From Roseovarius sp. MMSF_3350 (GTDB taxonomy: Bacteria; Pseudomonadota; Alphaproteobacteria; Rhodobacterales; Rhodobacteraceae): a stretch of DNA of 64,000 nt. Below, piece by piece: positions 32,544 through 41,029 of this stretch. The translations under genes were made by a program, and so were the position numbers. Within the stretch, counting starts at the first letter, position 1. Each line of letters begins with the position of its first letter. The notes under the pieces are model-generated. The model was not told the origin of the DNA. It saw only the letters and a list, made by a program, of their open reading frames with translations, and did no database searches. The stretch covers positions 62,001 to 126,000 of the forward strand of contig NZ_JASHIZ010000003.1 in the NCBI RefSeq assembly GCF_030733425.1. Reading direction: 5' to 3'.

Positions 32544-34802
32544 TCACGCGCATTTGGAGTGCCCGCAGGACGCGCAGGTCAGGCAGCCCTCGACCTTGCG
32601 CATGTCATAGCTTCCGCAGGCCGGGCAGGCCGGACCCCGCGGCGCGTCAAGGTTCACCACATTGGCCGTCGGGTCCTCCTTCAGGCCCAGCCCCTCGCCT
32701 TCGAGAAAGCCGATATTGATCATGTGGCTCTCCAGCACGCCGCCGATCGCGGCCAGCATCGAGGGGATGTATTTCCCGTTCATCCACGCCCCGCCGCGCG
32801 GATCGAACACCGCCTTCAGTTCCTCGACCACGAAACTCACGTCGCCGCCCCGCCGGAACACCGCACTGATCATCCGCGTCAGCGCCACGGTCCAGGCGAA
32901 ATGCTCCATGTTCTTGGAGTTGATGAACACCTCGAAGGGCCGCCGCCGCCCGTCCAGCACGATATCGTTCACGGTCACGTAGATCGCATGGCTGCTGTCG
33001 GGCCACTTGAGCTTGTAAGTCGCACCCTCCAGCTCCGTCGGCCGGTCCAGCGGCTCGGACATATAGACAACCTCGCCACCCTCCACGGGCATCGGCACCT
33101 TGTCCTCGGATTCCACGCTCAGCACGCTGCCGGTGATGTCGTTGGGCCGGTACGTGGTGCATCCCTTGCAGCCCGTGTCCCAGGCCTGCATGTAGACTTC
33201 CTTGAACGCCTCGAACCCGATATCGGCAGGCACATTGATCGTCTTGGAGATACTACTGTCGACCCATTTCTGCGCCGCCGCCTGCATTTTCACATGTGCC
33301 TGCGGTTCCAGCGTCTGGGCATTGACGAAATAGTCCGGCAGTTCCGCGTCGCCTTTCGTCTCGCGCCACATCTGCACGGCGTAATCCACCACCTCTTCCT
33401 CGGTGCGGCTGCCATCCTTCTGCAACACCTTGCGGGTATAGGAATAGGCAAAGACCGGCTCGATGCCGCTGCTGACATTCCCCGCATAAAGGCTGATCGT
33501 CCCGGTGGGCGCAACACTGGTCAACAGCGCGTTGCGGATCCCGTGCTCGGCCACCGCCGCGCGCACATCCTCGTCCATCGCCTGCATCATGCCGCTCTGC
33601 AAATAGGGTTCCGCCTCGAACAGCGGAAACGCCCCCTTCTCCTTGGCCAGGTCCACCGACGCCAGGTACGCCGCCCGCGCGATCGCCTTCATCCACGCCT
33701 CGCACTGCGCCGCCGCGTCGTCGTCGCCGTAACGCAGCCCGCACATCAAGAGCGCATCGGCCAGCCCCGTGACCCCCAGCCCGATCCGCCGCTTGGCCTG
33801 CGCCTCGGCGCGCTGCTCGGGCAGCGGAAATTTCGATGCGTCCACCACGTTGTCCATCATCCGCACCGCCGTGCCCACCAGCTCGGCCAGCGCGCCCTCG
33901 TCGATGCCCGCCCCCGCCTCGAACGGCTCCGTCACCAGCCGCGCCAGGTTGATCGACCCCAGCAGGCACGCGCCGTAAGGCGGCAACGGCTGCTCGCCAC
34001 AGGGGTTCGTCGCCGCGATCGTCTCGGCATAATGCAGGTTGTTGGCCTTGTTGATCCGGTCGATGAAGATCACGCCCGGCTCGGCGAAATCATAGGTCGC
34101 CCGCATGATCCGGTTCCACAAGTCGCGCGCCTGCACCGTCTTGTAGACCTTGTCGCTGAACACCAGGTCCCATGGCCCGTCCGCCTTGACGGCCTCCATG
34201 AAATCGTCCGTCACCAGCACGCTCAGGTTGAACATCCGCAGCCGCGCCGCATCGCCCTTCACCCCGATGAACTCCTCGACATCCGGGTGATCGCACCGCA
34301 TCGTCGCCATCATCGCCCCGCGCCGGCTGCCGGCACTCATGATTGTCCGGCACATCGCGTCCCACACGTCCATGAAGCTGAGCGGCCCGCTGGCATCGGC
34401 GGCCACGCCCTCGACCAACGCGCCCTTCGGCCGGATTGTCGAGAAATCATACCCGATGCCACCACCCTGCTGCATGGTCAGCGCCGCCTCGCGCAATCCG
34501 TCGAAGATGCCGTTCATGTTGTCGGGGATCGTGCCCATGACGAAACAGTTGAACAGCGTCACCGCCCGGCCCGTCCCGGCCCCCGCGGTGATCCGCCCGG
34601 CCGGCAGGAACCGGAAATCCTCCAGCGCGTGATAGAACCGCTCTTCCCAGATGTCCGGCTCGGCCTCGACAGCCGCCACCGCCCGCGCGATCCGCCGCCA
34701 GCTGTCCTCCACCGTGCCATCCACCGGCGTGCCGTCCGCCTCTTTCAGGCGGTACTTCATATCCCAGATGGCCCCGGCGATAGGAGCGGCGAATCGAGTC
34801 AT
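32544..34802 (-). CDS. nrdJ: B12-dependent class II ribonucleotide reductase
   Basis: The 752-residue adenosylcobalamin-dependent reductase makes deoxyribonucleotides with or without oxygen. Active-site marks include C86 in FNCFVMGT, the ATNPCGEQPLPPYGACLLGS loop, MNGIFDGLREAALTMQQGGG, and the C-terminal redox/zinc cluster CPACGS ... CASCGHSKCA. Start at 34802 (MTRFAAPIAGAIWDMKYRL) begins at the region of homology; a further upstream start would lie inside the promoter. The gene stands alone, and class II use means dependence on cobalamin. Confidence 0.95.
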   Translation of the reverse strand: MTRFAAPIAGAIWDMKYRLKEADGTPVDGTVEDSWRRIARAVAAVEAEPDIWEERFYHALEDFRFLPAGRITAGAGTGRAVTLFNCFVMGTIPDNMNGIFDGLREAALTMQQGGGIGYDFSTIRPKGALVEGVAADASGPLSFMDVWDAMCRTIMSAGSRRGAMMATMRCDHPDVEEFIGVKGDAARLRMFNLSVLVTDDFMEAVKADGPWDLVFSDKVYKTVQARDLWNRIMRATYDFAEPGVIFIDRINKANNLHYAETIAATNPCGEQPLPPYGACLLGSINLARLVTEPFEAGAGIDEGALAELVGTAVRMMDNVVDASKFPLPEQRAEAQAKRRIGLGVTGLADALLMCGLRYGDDDAAAQCEAWMKAIARAAYLASVDLAKEKGAFPLFEAEPYLQSGMMQAMDEDVRAAVAEHGIRNALLTSVAPTGTISLYAGNVSSGIEPVFAYSYTRKVLQKDGSRTEEEVVDYAVQMWRETKGDAELPDYFVNAQTLEPQAHVKMQAAAQKWVDSSISKTINVPADIGFEAFKEVYMQAWDTGCKGCTTYRPNDITGSVLSVESEDKVPMPVEGGEVVYMSEPLDRPTELEGATYKLKWPDSSHAIYVTVNDIVLDGRRRPFEVFINSKNMEHFAWTVALTRMISAVFRRGGDVSFVVEELKAVFDPRGGAWMNGKYIPSMLAAIGGVLESHMINIGFLEGEGLGLKEDPTANVVNLDAPRGPACPACGSYDMRKVEGCLTCASCGHSKCA

Positions 34803-34819
34803 GCGGGGACCTGTTTTGT

Positions 34820-34867
34820 CTAGTGTTTTCGGGCAGCGATAGTGGCGAGCGAGACGTAGCACACTAG
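34820..34867 (-). promoter_or_regulatory. Inverted-repeat pair upstream of nrdJ, possible NrdR sites
   Basis: CTAGTGT (34820-34826) and ACACTAG (34861-34867) are perfect inverted copies 18 and 59 bp upstream of the nrdJ start, with centres 41 bp apart. They resemble half of an NrdR box (ACACtATATATaGTGT), and pairs of boxes a whole number of turns apart are usual for NrdR, but the match is partial. Confidence 0.35.
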
Positions 34868-34946
34868 TCGTTGTAGCCGTTCGGGTCAATCCTCCGAACT
34901 ATCTTCTACCACCCTGCAGCCCTTTCCTCTGGCCGAAAATATCCCA

Positions 34947-34999
34947 GGGGGTTTGGGGGACTGGTCCCCCATACAAAGGGGGTTTGGGGGCCCCGCCCC
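34947..34999. repeat. G-rich tandem repeat with hairpins
   Basis: GGGGGTTTGGGGG occurs at 34947-34959 and again at 34978-34990, each followed by a C-rich arm (ACTGGTCCCCC; CCCCGCCCCC). This forms two G+C hairpins in a row. This block, joined to CCTTTCCTCTGGCCGAAAATATCCC, is of a type I recall from many roseobacter intergenic regions. It may serve as a transcript end or insulate the divergent genes. Confidence 0.55.
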
Positions 35000-35107
35000 C
35001 AAGGCCTGCGTGGCCCGAACGCAGTCACCCCTGCGTGCCAACGGCACACCACAAGGTCGCACCCGCTTGAATTCCCCCGCCCCGACCATAGGATATGCCG
35101 GGTGGAA

Positions 35108-35554
35108 ATGGGGGCAGTCGTGACAGACCCGAAAATACATCTCGTCAAGCTCTCGGTCGGCTCGGAAACCGTCGAAAGCCTCATCGCCTGGCAATCCGGC
35201 AAGCAGGCGCAGGGCCCCGACGGATTGCCGCGCCACGTCACCCGCATGTGGCCCCGGCGCGAGACCGAGTTGCTCGAGGGCGGCTCGATCTACTGGGTGA
35301 TCCAGGGCCTGATCCAGTGCCGGCAGCGGATCATTCGGCTCGACGAGGTCACCCGCGCCGACGGCATCCGCCGCTGCGGTATCGTGCTGGAGCCGGACAT
35401 CATCCGCACCACCACCGCCCGCAAGCGCCCGTTCCAGGGCTGGCGCTACCTCGCCGCCGCGGACGCGCCCGCCGACCTGCCGAAAAACCGTCAGGACGAA
35501 GACGCGTTGCCCGCGGGTCTCAGCGCCGCGCTGGCGGATATCGGCGTACTCTGA
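35108..35554 (+). CDS. DUF1489 family protein
   Basis: A 148-residue soluble protein of the alphaproteobacterial family DUF1489, with IHLVKLSVGSETVESL at the start, RMWPRRETELLEGGSIYWVI in the middle and RRPFQGWRYLAAADAPADL near the end. The function is unknown; the family is conserved in the class and usually monocistronic. The start is uncertain: ATG 35108, GTG 35102 or GTG 35120 all fit, and the homologous part begins near 35126. Confidence 0.85.
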   Translation: MGAVVTDPKIHLVKLSVGSETVESLIAWQSGKQAQGPDGLPRHVTRMWPRRETELLEGGSIYWVIQGLIQCRQRIIRLDEVTRADGIRRCGIVLEPDIIRTTTARKRPFQGWRYLAAADAPADLPKNRQDEDALPAGLSAALADIGVL

Positions 35555-35833
35555 CCCTCACTCTTCATTTATGCACACACCGTCGATCACCGGCGAACAG
35601 AGCTTGCCGCGTGACCGGCAGGTTCTTGCTTTCAAACCTTGAATCCTGTCGGGATTTCAGCAGGTTCCCGCCGATGATCCGCTGTATTTCGGCACCTGAC
35701 CGCACCTCACACCGACGTGATCGCGCGTGTCGGCCTCCCCCCCTTGTCGCAGCTTCACGCCAAGGCATATCTGCCGTCACACAGCGCCGAAAAGACGCGC
35801 TGCGGAACGAAACAGACATGCCGAAAGGAAAGC
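35555..35833. other. Promoter stretch before the first beta-barrel gene
   Basis: This stretch of 279 bp has no gene. It includes an A+T-richer part with GCCTTGAATCCTG and a run of C before the AAAGGAAAG ribosome site of the next gene. A promoter is expected but none is convincing by eye. Confidence 0.4.
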
Positions 35834-36433
35834 ATGATGAAACGAGCAACTTCGATCCTCGCCAGCGCCCTCGCTCTGGGCGCCGTCCCCGCATTCGCAG
35901 GCAACACCTCGGCTCCGGTCGAGGACACCATCGTCGCCGCGCCGCAACCGGCTCCGGCGCCCACCAATTTCGGCCCTAACTGGACCGGTGCCTATGGTGG
36001 TGTCCAGCTCGGCTACGGTGATGTCGACACCAATGTGTCAGGCGGCGACGACGGCGTGATCGGCGGTCTGACCGCGGGTTACGACTATGATTTCGGCACG
36101 TTCGTGCTGGGTGGCGGCCTTGACTACGACTTCGCCGATATCGGCGTGGCCAACAATGCCGCGACGCTTGAAAACGTGTTCCGCGCCAAGGTCCGCGGCG
36201 GCTACAAGCTGGGCGATGGCCTGCTCTATGCCACCGGCGGTTACGCCCAGGCCGACACCGACAACCTCGGCAGCGATGACGGCTACTTCATCGGCGGCGG
36301 CTACGAGCACATGATCACCCAGAACTTCTCGATGGGTGGCGAACTGCTTTATCACGAGTTCGACAACTACAATGGCACCGCCACCGACGTCGAAGCGACG
36401 ACGCTCCAGGTGCGCGGCACATTCCGCTTCTAG
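35834..36433 (+). CDS. Outer-membrane beta-barrel protein, first of a tandem pair
   Basis: A 199-residue exported protein with signal peptide MMKRATSILASALALGAVPAFA, a short proline-rich linker (APQPAPAPTNFGPNWTGAY), then an eight-strand barrel pattern with glycine/tyrosine strands (GGVQLGYGDVD, GGLTAGYDYDFG, VRGGYKLGDGLLYATGGY, GGELLYHEFD) ending in FRF with the C-terminal aromatic needed for BAM insertion. It belongs to the OmpA/Omp25-type small porin-like barrels. About half of the residues agree with the next gene. The ATG at 35837 is an alternative start. Confidence 0.88.
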   Translation: MMKRATSILASALALGAVPAFAGNTSAPVEDTIVAAPQPAPAPTNFGPNWTGAYGGVQLGYGDVDTNVSGGDDGVIGGLTAGYDYDFGTFVLGGGLDYDFADIGVANNAATLENVFRAKVRGGYKLGDGLLYATGGYAQADTDNLGSDDGYFIGGGYEHMITQNFSMGGELLYHEFDNYNGTATDVEATTLQVRGTFRF

Positions 36434-36737
36434 GCACCGTTCGAGTCTCTGTCAGGACATTGGCCCGGGGCGGCATTTCGCCGGCCCGGGCCTAACTTTG
36501 TGAAATACACCAAAGTTCGTAAAGTTCCATCATTTCTTTGAGGCGAGTCAAAAAAAGCGGATTTCCGCCAAAGGTGTATCCCCCGCGCATCGCCCTTGAA
36601 AATAACGCGCGCCAGACAAGCCAATCCGGCACCTTTTCTTGCCCGGTGGGCGTTCCACGCCATATGCCCGAGACAAAGGCGCACGCCCCGCGTTCCGTCT
36701 CCCAACCGCAAGTAAATGGTCCTGAAAGGATAACAGT
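36434..36737. other. Gap between the two beta-barrel genes
   Basis: The stretch of 304 bp holds the hairpin at 36462-36492 right after the first gene, then a segment with no gene but with A+T-rich boxes, then the ribosome site of the second gene (GAAAGGA). It may carry a separate promoter for the second copy. Confidence 0.5.
36462..36492 (+). terminator. G+C hairpin after the first beta-barrel gene
   Basis: GGCCCGGG pairs with CCCGGGCC (8 bp) and CGGC with GCCG (4 bp) around a G-G mismatch and an ATTTC loop. It lacks a T tract (followed by TAACTTTG), so it is a transcript-stabilising hairpin or a weak terminator. Confidence 0.55.
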
Positions 36738-37331
36738 ATGCACCGAGCAACCACTCTTCTCGCAGCCGCCTTCGCCCTCGGCGCCGCGCCCGCGTTCGCA
36801 GGCAACCTCACGCCGCCCGCCGACGATATCGTCACCCCGCCGCCGCCGCCTGTCGCCGCGACCCCCAACTGGACCGGTCTCTACGGCGGTGTGCAACTGG
36901 GCTACAACAACCTCGACTCCAACATCTCCGGTGGGGACGACACTGTCATCGGCGGCCTGTTCGTCGGCTACGACTACGACTTCGGCAACTTCGTGCTGGG
37001 CAGCAGCCTCGACTACGACTTCACCGAGGCCGAAGTCTCGACCGCGCCGAACCCGCAGGTCGACCTGGAAAACATCTTCCGCGCCAAGCTGCGTGCCGGC
37101 TACAAGCTTGGCAACGGTCTGATCTACGGCACCGGCGGCTATGCCAAGGCGTTCACGGACAACCTCGGCGACGACGATGGCTACTTCGTCGGCGCAGGCT
37201 ACGAAACGATGGTCACCGACAGCTTCTCGCTCGGTGGCGAACTGCTCTACCACGAGTTCGACAATTTCAACGGCTCCAACGCCGATGTCGAGCCGACGAC
37301 GGTTCAACTGCGCGGCACGTTCCGCTTCTGA
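36738..37331 (+). CDS. Outer-membrane beta-barrel protein, second of a tandem pair
   Basis: A 197-residue exported barrel with signal peptide MHRATTLLAAAFALGAAPAFA, linker PPPPPVAATPNWTGLYGGVQ and the same strand order as its neighbour. Matching segments are NLTPPADDI, GGLFVGYDYDFGNFVLG, FRAKLRAGYKLGNG and GELLYHEFDNFNGSNADVE, ending in FRF. The pair arose by tandem duplication and may be expressed under different conditions. The ribosome site is GAAAGGA. Two strong hairpins follow the stop. Confidence 0.88.
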   Translation: MHRATTLLAAAFALGAAPAFAGNLTPPADDIVTPPPPPVAATPNWTGLYGGVQLGYNNLDSNISGGDDTVIGGLFVGYDYDFGNFVLGSSLDYDFTEAEVSTAPNPQVDLENIFRAKLRAGYKLGNGLIYGTGGYAKAFTDNLGDDDGYFVGAGYETMVTDSFSLGGELLYHEFDNFNGSNADVEPTTVQLRGTFRF

Positions 37332-37343
37332 TCGGACAAGATC

Positions 37344-37415
37344 ATCCTGCCCGGCACCTCCGGGCAGGATCCACGGATCGAGGCGCCTCCCGCCCCCGGG
37401 CGGAGGCGCCTTTTT
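37344..37415 (+). terminator. Double hairpin terminator after the second beta-barrel gene
   Basis: An 11-bp perfect stem (ATCCTGCCCGG with CCGGGCAGGAT at 37344-37370) is followed by a longer imperfect G+C stem (GGCGCCTCC with GGAGGCGCC at 37382-37410) and TTTTT (37411-37415). The second is a full rho-independent terminator for plus-strand transcription. Confidence 0.85.
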
Positions 37416-37577
37416 CACGCGCGGCGGGCCCCGTCGCGGCGTTGCGCAACGCGCGGTCCGGTAGGCCGCATTCTCCGCGAAAACGGCACCGTCGCCGCAC
37501 ACCCCGAATACCGACGCGATACCGACGTGCCGTTTCAGGCCACATCGCGCCCATTAACCTTCGATTTGAAACGCCCG

Positions 37578-37925
37578 CTATAGGATGTCCAGCACGGCCT
37601 CCGGCGGCCGACCGATCGCCGCCTTCTCCCGCGCGAACACGATCGGCCGCTCGATCAGGATCGGATGCGCCGCCATCGCGGCCAGCAAGGTCTCTTCCGG
37701 GCTGTCCAGCGGCAATCCCAGCTCCTTGAAACGGGATTCTCCTCGGCGGATCAGGTCCTTGGCGGGAATATCCAACAGCGCCAGCGCGTTACGCAACTCA
37801 GCCACGTCCGGCGCGTCTTCAAGATAGCGGCGCACCTTCACCTCAAGGTCCCGCTCCTCCAGCAGGGCCAGCGTCTGGCGCGACTTCGAACATCGCGGGT
37901 TGTGCCATATCTCGATCAAAGCCAT
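37578..37925 (-). CDS. ArsC/Spx-like arsenate reductase family protein
   Basis: A 115-residue thioredoxin-fold protein with the active-site segment NPRCSKSR (C12) and the typical ArsC family length. It also has the [14 protein letters not shown] helix and [11 protein letters not shown] segment. No other ars genes (pump, ArsR) are near, so arsenate reduction is possible but a redox role of another kind is as likely. It overlaps pyrD by 10 bp and belongs to that transcript. Confidence 0.87.
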   Translation of the reverse strand: MALIEIWHNPRCSKSRQTLALLEERDLEVKVRRYLEDAPDVAELRNALALLDIPAKDLIRRGESRFKELGLPLDSPEETLLAAMAAHPILIERPIVFAREKAAIGRPPEAVLDIL

Positions 37926-38974
37926 GCGTCCCTCCCCGTGCCAATCGCCGCGCCGATATTCGAAAAACCGTTTTCTTCCAATAGCTTGTCCAGCCCTCCA
38001 GCGATGCGCTCCACCAGGCCGATCCCTTCATAAACCATCGCCGAGTACAGCTGAACCGCGCTCGCCCCGGCCCTGATTTTTTCCAGCGCCTGCTCGGCAG
38101 TTCCGACACCGCCCACACCGATCAGCGGCATCCGCCCATCGGTCAGCTGCGACAGCCGCGCCAGCACCTTCGTCGACCGCTCGAACAGCGGCGCCCCCGA
38201 CAGCCCGCCTGCCTCATCCTTCACCGGGCTTCGTAGCCCGCTCCGGTCCAGCGTGGTGTTGGTGGCGATGACCGCCGCAACACCGCCCGCCTGCGCAACA
38301 TCGGCCACCTCGGACAGTTCCAAGTCACTGAGATCCGGGGCGATTTTGAGAAAGATCGGGATCGGATTTTCCAACCAGCTTCGCGCCTCCATCACGCCTT
38401 TCAGCAGCGCTGCCAGCGCCTCGGCGCCTTGCAGGTCGCGCAGCTTCTCGGTGTTGGGGCTGGAGACATTGACGGTCGCGAAATCCAGATGCGGCCCGCA
38501 GCGCGCCAGCACCCGGGCGAAATCCTCGGCGCGGTCCACGCTGTCCTTGTTGGCACCAAGGTTCAGCCCGATCACCGCATCCCTGGGACGTGTCGCAAGG
38601 CGCTGCACCACGTCCTCCATACCCTTGTTGTTAAAGCCGAAACGGTTGATCACCGCTCGGTCCTCGGCCAGCCGGAACAGCCTTGGTCTGGGGTTGCCCG
38701 CCTGCGGTTTCGGTGTCACCGCTCCCGCCTCGATGAACCCGAACCCGGCCCGAGAGAGCGGCGACAACGCCACCGCGTTCTTGTCGAACCCCGCCGCCAG
38801 CCCGATCGGGTTGGCCAACCGCAGTCCCGCCACCTCGCAGCGCAACCGCGCCGACGTGACCAGCCCCGGCAGCGGCACCAGCCCGGCCCTGAGCGCCTGC
38901 AAGGCCAGCCCGTGCGCCCGCTCCGGGTCCATCCGATGCATCAGGCCAAGCCCGATCCGGTCGGCCAGTGTCAT
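37916..38974 (-). CDS. pyrD: Dihydroorotate dehydrogenase (quinone), class 2
   Basis: A 352-residue class 2, membrane-associated enzyme that oxidises dihydroorotate to orotate with quinone in pyrimidine synthesis. Marks are the N-terminal amphipathic part ([26 protein letters not shown]), [29 protein letters not shown], the catalytic Ser loop [16 protein letters not shown], and [20 protein letters not shown]. It starts in an ATGA overlap with DUF952 and overlaps the arsC-like gene. Confident by the motif set. Confidence 0.94.
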   Translation of the reverse strand: MTLADRIGLGLMHRMDPERAHGLALQALRAGLVPLPGLVTSARLRCEVAGLRLANPIGLAAGFDKNAVALSPLSRAGFGFIEAGAVTPKPQAGNPRPRLFRLAEDRAVINRFGFNNKGMEDVVQRLATRPRDAVIGLNLGANKDSVDRAEDFARVLARCGPHLDFATVNVSSPNTEKLRDLQGAEALAALLKGVMEARSWLENPIPIFLKIAPDLSDLELSEVADVAQAGGVAAVIATNTTLDRSGLRSPVKDEAGGLSGAPLFERSTKVLARLSQLTDGRMPLIGVGGVGTAEQALEKIRAGASAVQLYSAMVYEGIGLVERIAGGLDKLLEENGFSNIGAAIGTGRDAWL

Positions 38975-39309
38975 GCCGCGCCCACCGGGAACTGGTGCGT
39001 GCCATCGACCAGCGGCAGGGGCTGGGCCCAGACCACATCCTCGAGCCGCAGAACCCTGTAAAGATGGGGAAATTTGTCGCCGCCACGGGATGTCTCCCAA
39101 GCCAGGTCCTCGCCCAGCCGGTCGGTCTCGACCGCCACCAGCACCAGGTCGTCCTCACCCTCGAAATGCTTCGCCGCCGTCTCCGGCGCCTGCATCGGCG
39201 TCGAGAAATGAATGTAACCGTCCGCCACATCCACCGGCGCGCCGCGCGTTTCCTTTTCGGACCGCAGCGCGGCCCACTCGTCTGCCCGGAAAATCTTGTA
39301 GATCAGCAT
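38971..39309 (-). CDS. DUF952 family protein
   Basis: A 112-residue protein of the DUF952 family: [15 protein letters not shown] at the start, [39 protein letters not shown] and [15 protein letters not shown]. The fold resembles small ADP-ribosyl-transferase-like or glutathione-related domains but no reaction is known. It is encoded upstream of pyrD in an ATGA overlap, a usual arrangement in Rhodobacteraceae. Start at 39309 fits the homology; upstream frame extension is unconserved. Confidence 0.85.
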   Translation of the reverse strand: MLIYKIFRADEWAALRSEKETRGAPVDVADGYIHFSTPMQAPETAAKHFEGEDDLVLVAVETDRLGEDLAWETSRGGDKFPHLYRVLRLEDVVWAQPLPLVDGTHQFPVGAA

Positions 39310-39411
39310 GTCTTGGTGATGCCCCGCCACATGCGCCCGGTCAAGCAGATTGCCTTTGACGCATCGCCAACCATGCCGCACTCTGCCTGCATTCCCTCAG
39401 GAGACACGCTC

Positions 39412-40971
39412 ATGCGATTCATTTCCCTTGCCCTCTCCGGCATCCTGTCCGCCACCGCCGCTCAGGCCGACTATACGCTCAACATATTGCACACCAACGA
39501 TTTTCACGCCCGGTTCGAGCCGATCAGCAAATACAACTCCACCTGCGCCCCCGAGGACAACGACGCCGGCGAATGCTTCGGCGGCTCCGCGCGTCTGGCC
39601 ACCGCGATCGAACAGGCCCGCGCCGACGCTCCCAACCCGGTGCTGTTCGACGGCGGGGATCAGTTTCAGGGCACGCTGTTCTACAATTATTACAAGGGCA
39701 AGCTGGCCGCCGAAATGATGAACCGCCTGGGATACGACGCCATGACCGTGGGCAACCACGAGTTCGATGACGGCCCCGAGGTGCTGCGCGGCTTCATGGA
39801 CGCGGTCGAGTTTCCCGTGCTGATGTCCAACGCCGATATCAGCCGCGAGGCGCTGCTGAAGGACGTAGTTCAAAAGTCCACCGTTATCGAACGCGGCGGC
39901 GAAAAGATCGGCCTCATCGGCCTTACCCCCCAGGACACCGACGAGCTGGCCAGCCCCGGCCCGAACGTCATCTTCACCGATCCCGTCGATGCCGTCCAGC
40001 ACGAGGTCGACAGGCTGACCGAACAGGGCATCAACAAGATCATCGTGCTGTCGCATTCAGGGTACGGGGTGGACCAGCGCGTGGCCGAGGCCACGACGGG
40101 CGTCGACGTGATCGTGGGCGGCCATTCCAATACCTATCTTGCCAATGACGACCCCGACGCCGCCGGCCCATACCCCACGATGGTGGGCAATACGGCCATC
40201 GTGCAGGCCTATGCCTATGGCAAGTTCCTGGGTCGTCTCGACGTGGTGTTCAACGACGCAGGCGAGGTCACGTCAGCCACCGGCAACCCGTTGATCATGG
40301 ACGCCGCCGTGTCCGAGGATGCCGAGGTTGTCTCGCGCATTCAGGAAGCCGCCAAGCCGCTGGATGAGATCCGCAACAAGGTCGTGGCCGAAGCAACCGA
40401 TGCCATCAACGGCGACCGCGACGCCTGCCGCGCCGGGGAATGCGCCATGGGCAATGCCGTGGCCGAGGCGATGCTGGCCCGCGTGGCCGACCAGGGCGTG
40501 CAGATCGCCCTGATGAATGGCGGCGGCGTACGCGCCTCGATAGATGCCGGCGCCGTCACGATGGGCGAGGTGCTGACAGTGCTGCCCTTCCAGAATACGC
40601 TTTCGACCTTCCGCATCGACGGAGCCACGCTGAAGGAGGCTCTGGAAAACGGCGTCAGCCAGGTCGGAGAAGGCGCGGGCCGCTTCCCGCAGGTCGCCGG
40701 CATGAGCTTCGTCTTCGACCCGTCCGCCGAGCCCGGATCGCGCGTCACGGAAGTGACCGTGGGCGGCGAACCCCTTGATCTCGAACGCGATTATCTTGCC
40801 GTGTCCAACGACTATCTGCGCAACGGCGGCGACGGGTATTCCATGCTGCGCGACGCCGCCGATGCCTATGATTTCGGGCCCGACGTGGCCGATGTCCTGG
40901 CCGAGTACCTGGCACAGAACTCGCCCGTCTCGCCCATGACGGACGGGCGAATCCGGCAGGCGGGGCAATAG
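39412..40971 (+). CDS. Periplasmic 5'-nucleotidase/metallophosphatase
   Basis: A 519-residue exported enzyme (signal peptide MRFISLALSGILSATAAQA). The metal-binding domain has HTNDFHARFEP, FDGGDQFQGTL, VGNHEFDDGPEVL, VLSHSGYGVD and VGGHSNTY. The C-terminal 5_nucleotid_C domain has NGGGVRASIDAGAVTMGEVL, PFQNTL and SNDYLRNGGDGY. It should release nucleosides and phosphate from external nucleotides, feeding the salvage genes at the end of the window. A CAGGAG site precedes the ATG at 39412, and the longer upstream frame is a shadow of DUF952. Confidence 0.92.
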   Translation: MRFISLALSGILSATAAQADYTLNILHTNDFHARFEPISKYNSTCAPEDNDAGECFGGSARLATAIEQARADAPNPVLFDGGDQFQGTLFYNYYKGKLAAEMMNRLGYDAMTVGNHEFDDGPEVLRGFMDAVEFPVLMSNADISREALLKDVVQKSTVIERGGEKIGLIGLTPQDTDELASPGPNVIFTDPVDAVQHEVDRLTEQGINKIIVLSHSGYGVDQRVAEATTGVDVIVGGHSNTYLANDDPDAAGPYPTMVGNTAIVQAYAYGKFLGRLDVVFNDAGEVTSATGNPLIMDAAVSEDAEVVSRIQEAAKPLDEIRNKVVAEATDAINGDRDACRAGECAMGNAVAEAMLARVADQGVQIALMNGGGVRASIDAGAVTMGEVLTVLPFQNTLSTFRIDGATLKEALENGVSQVGEGAGRFPQVAGMSFVFDPSAEPGSRVTEVTVGGEPLDLERDYLAVSNDYLRNGGDGYSMLRDAADAYDFGPDVADVLAEYLAQNSPVSPMTDGRIRQAGQ

Positions 40972-41029
40972 CCCCCGCCACGGTCCGCACGGGCTATGCA
41001 ATACCGATGCCACGCGGCATAAAGGCGCC

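Larger units (their letters stand above)
34803..35107. other. Divergent promoter stretch between nrdJ and DUF1489
   Basis: The stretch of 305 bp contains the nrdJ promoter with an inverted repeat near the start, then a G-rich double repeat of GGGGGTTTGGGGG, then the DUF1489 upstream part. No gene and no cobalamin riboswitch pattern were seen in it. Confidence 0.6.

Noticed and set aside
32559..34823. Plus-strand frame of 754 codons opposite nrdJ
   Set aside because: It lies wholly within nrdJ on the other strand, His- and Arg-rich, and lacks any domain.
34803..35107. Possible cobalamin riboswitch upstream of nrdJ
   Set aside because: No B12 box or the conserved GCCACTG and AGCCAGGAGACC segments were found.
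37578..37925. Arsenic resistance locus
   Set aside because: Only an ArsC-fold gene is present, without ArsR, a pump or ArsH nearby; it travels with pyrD.
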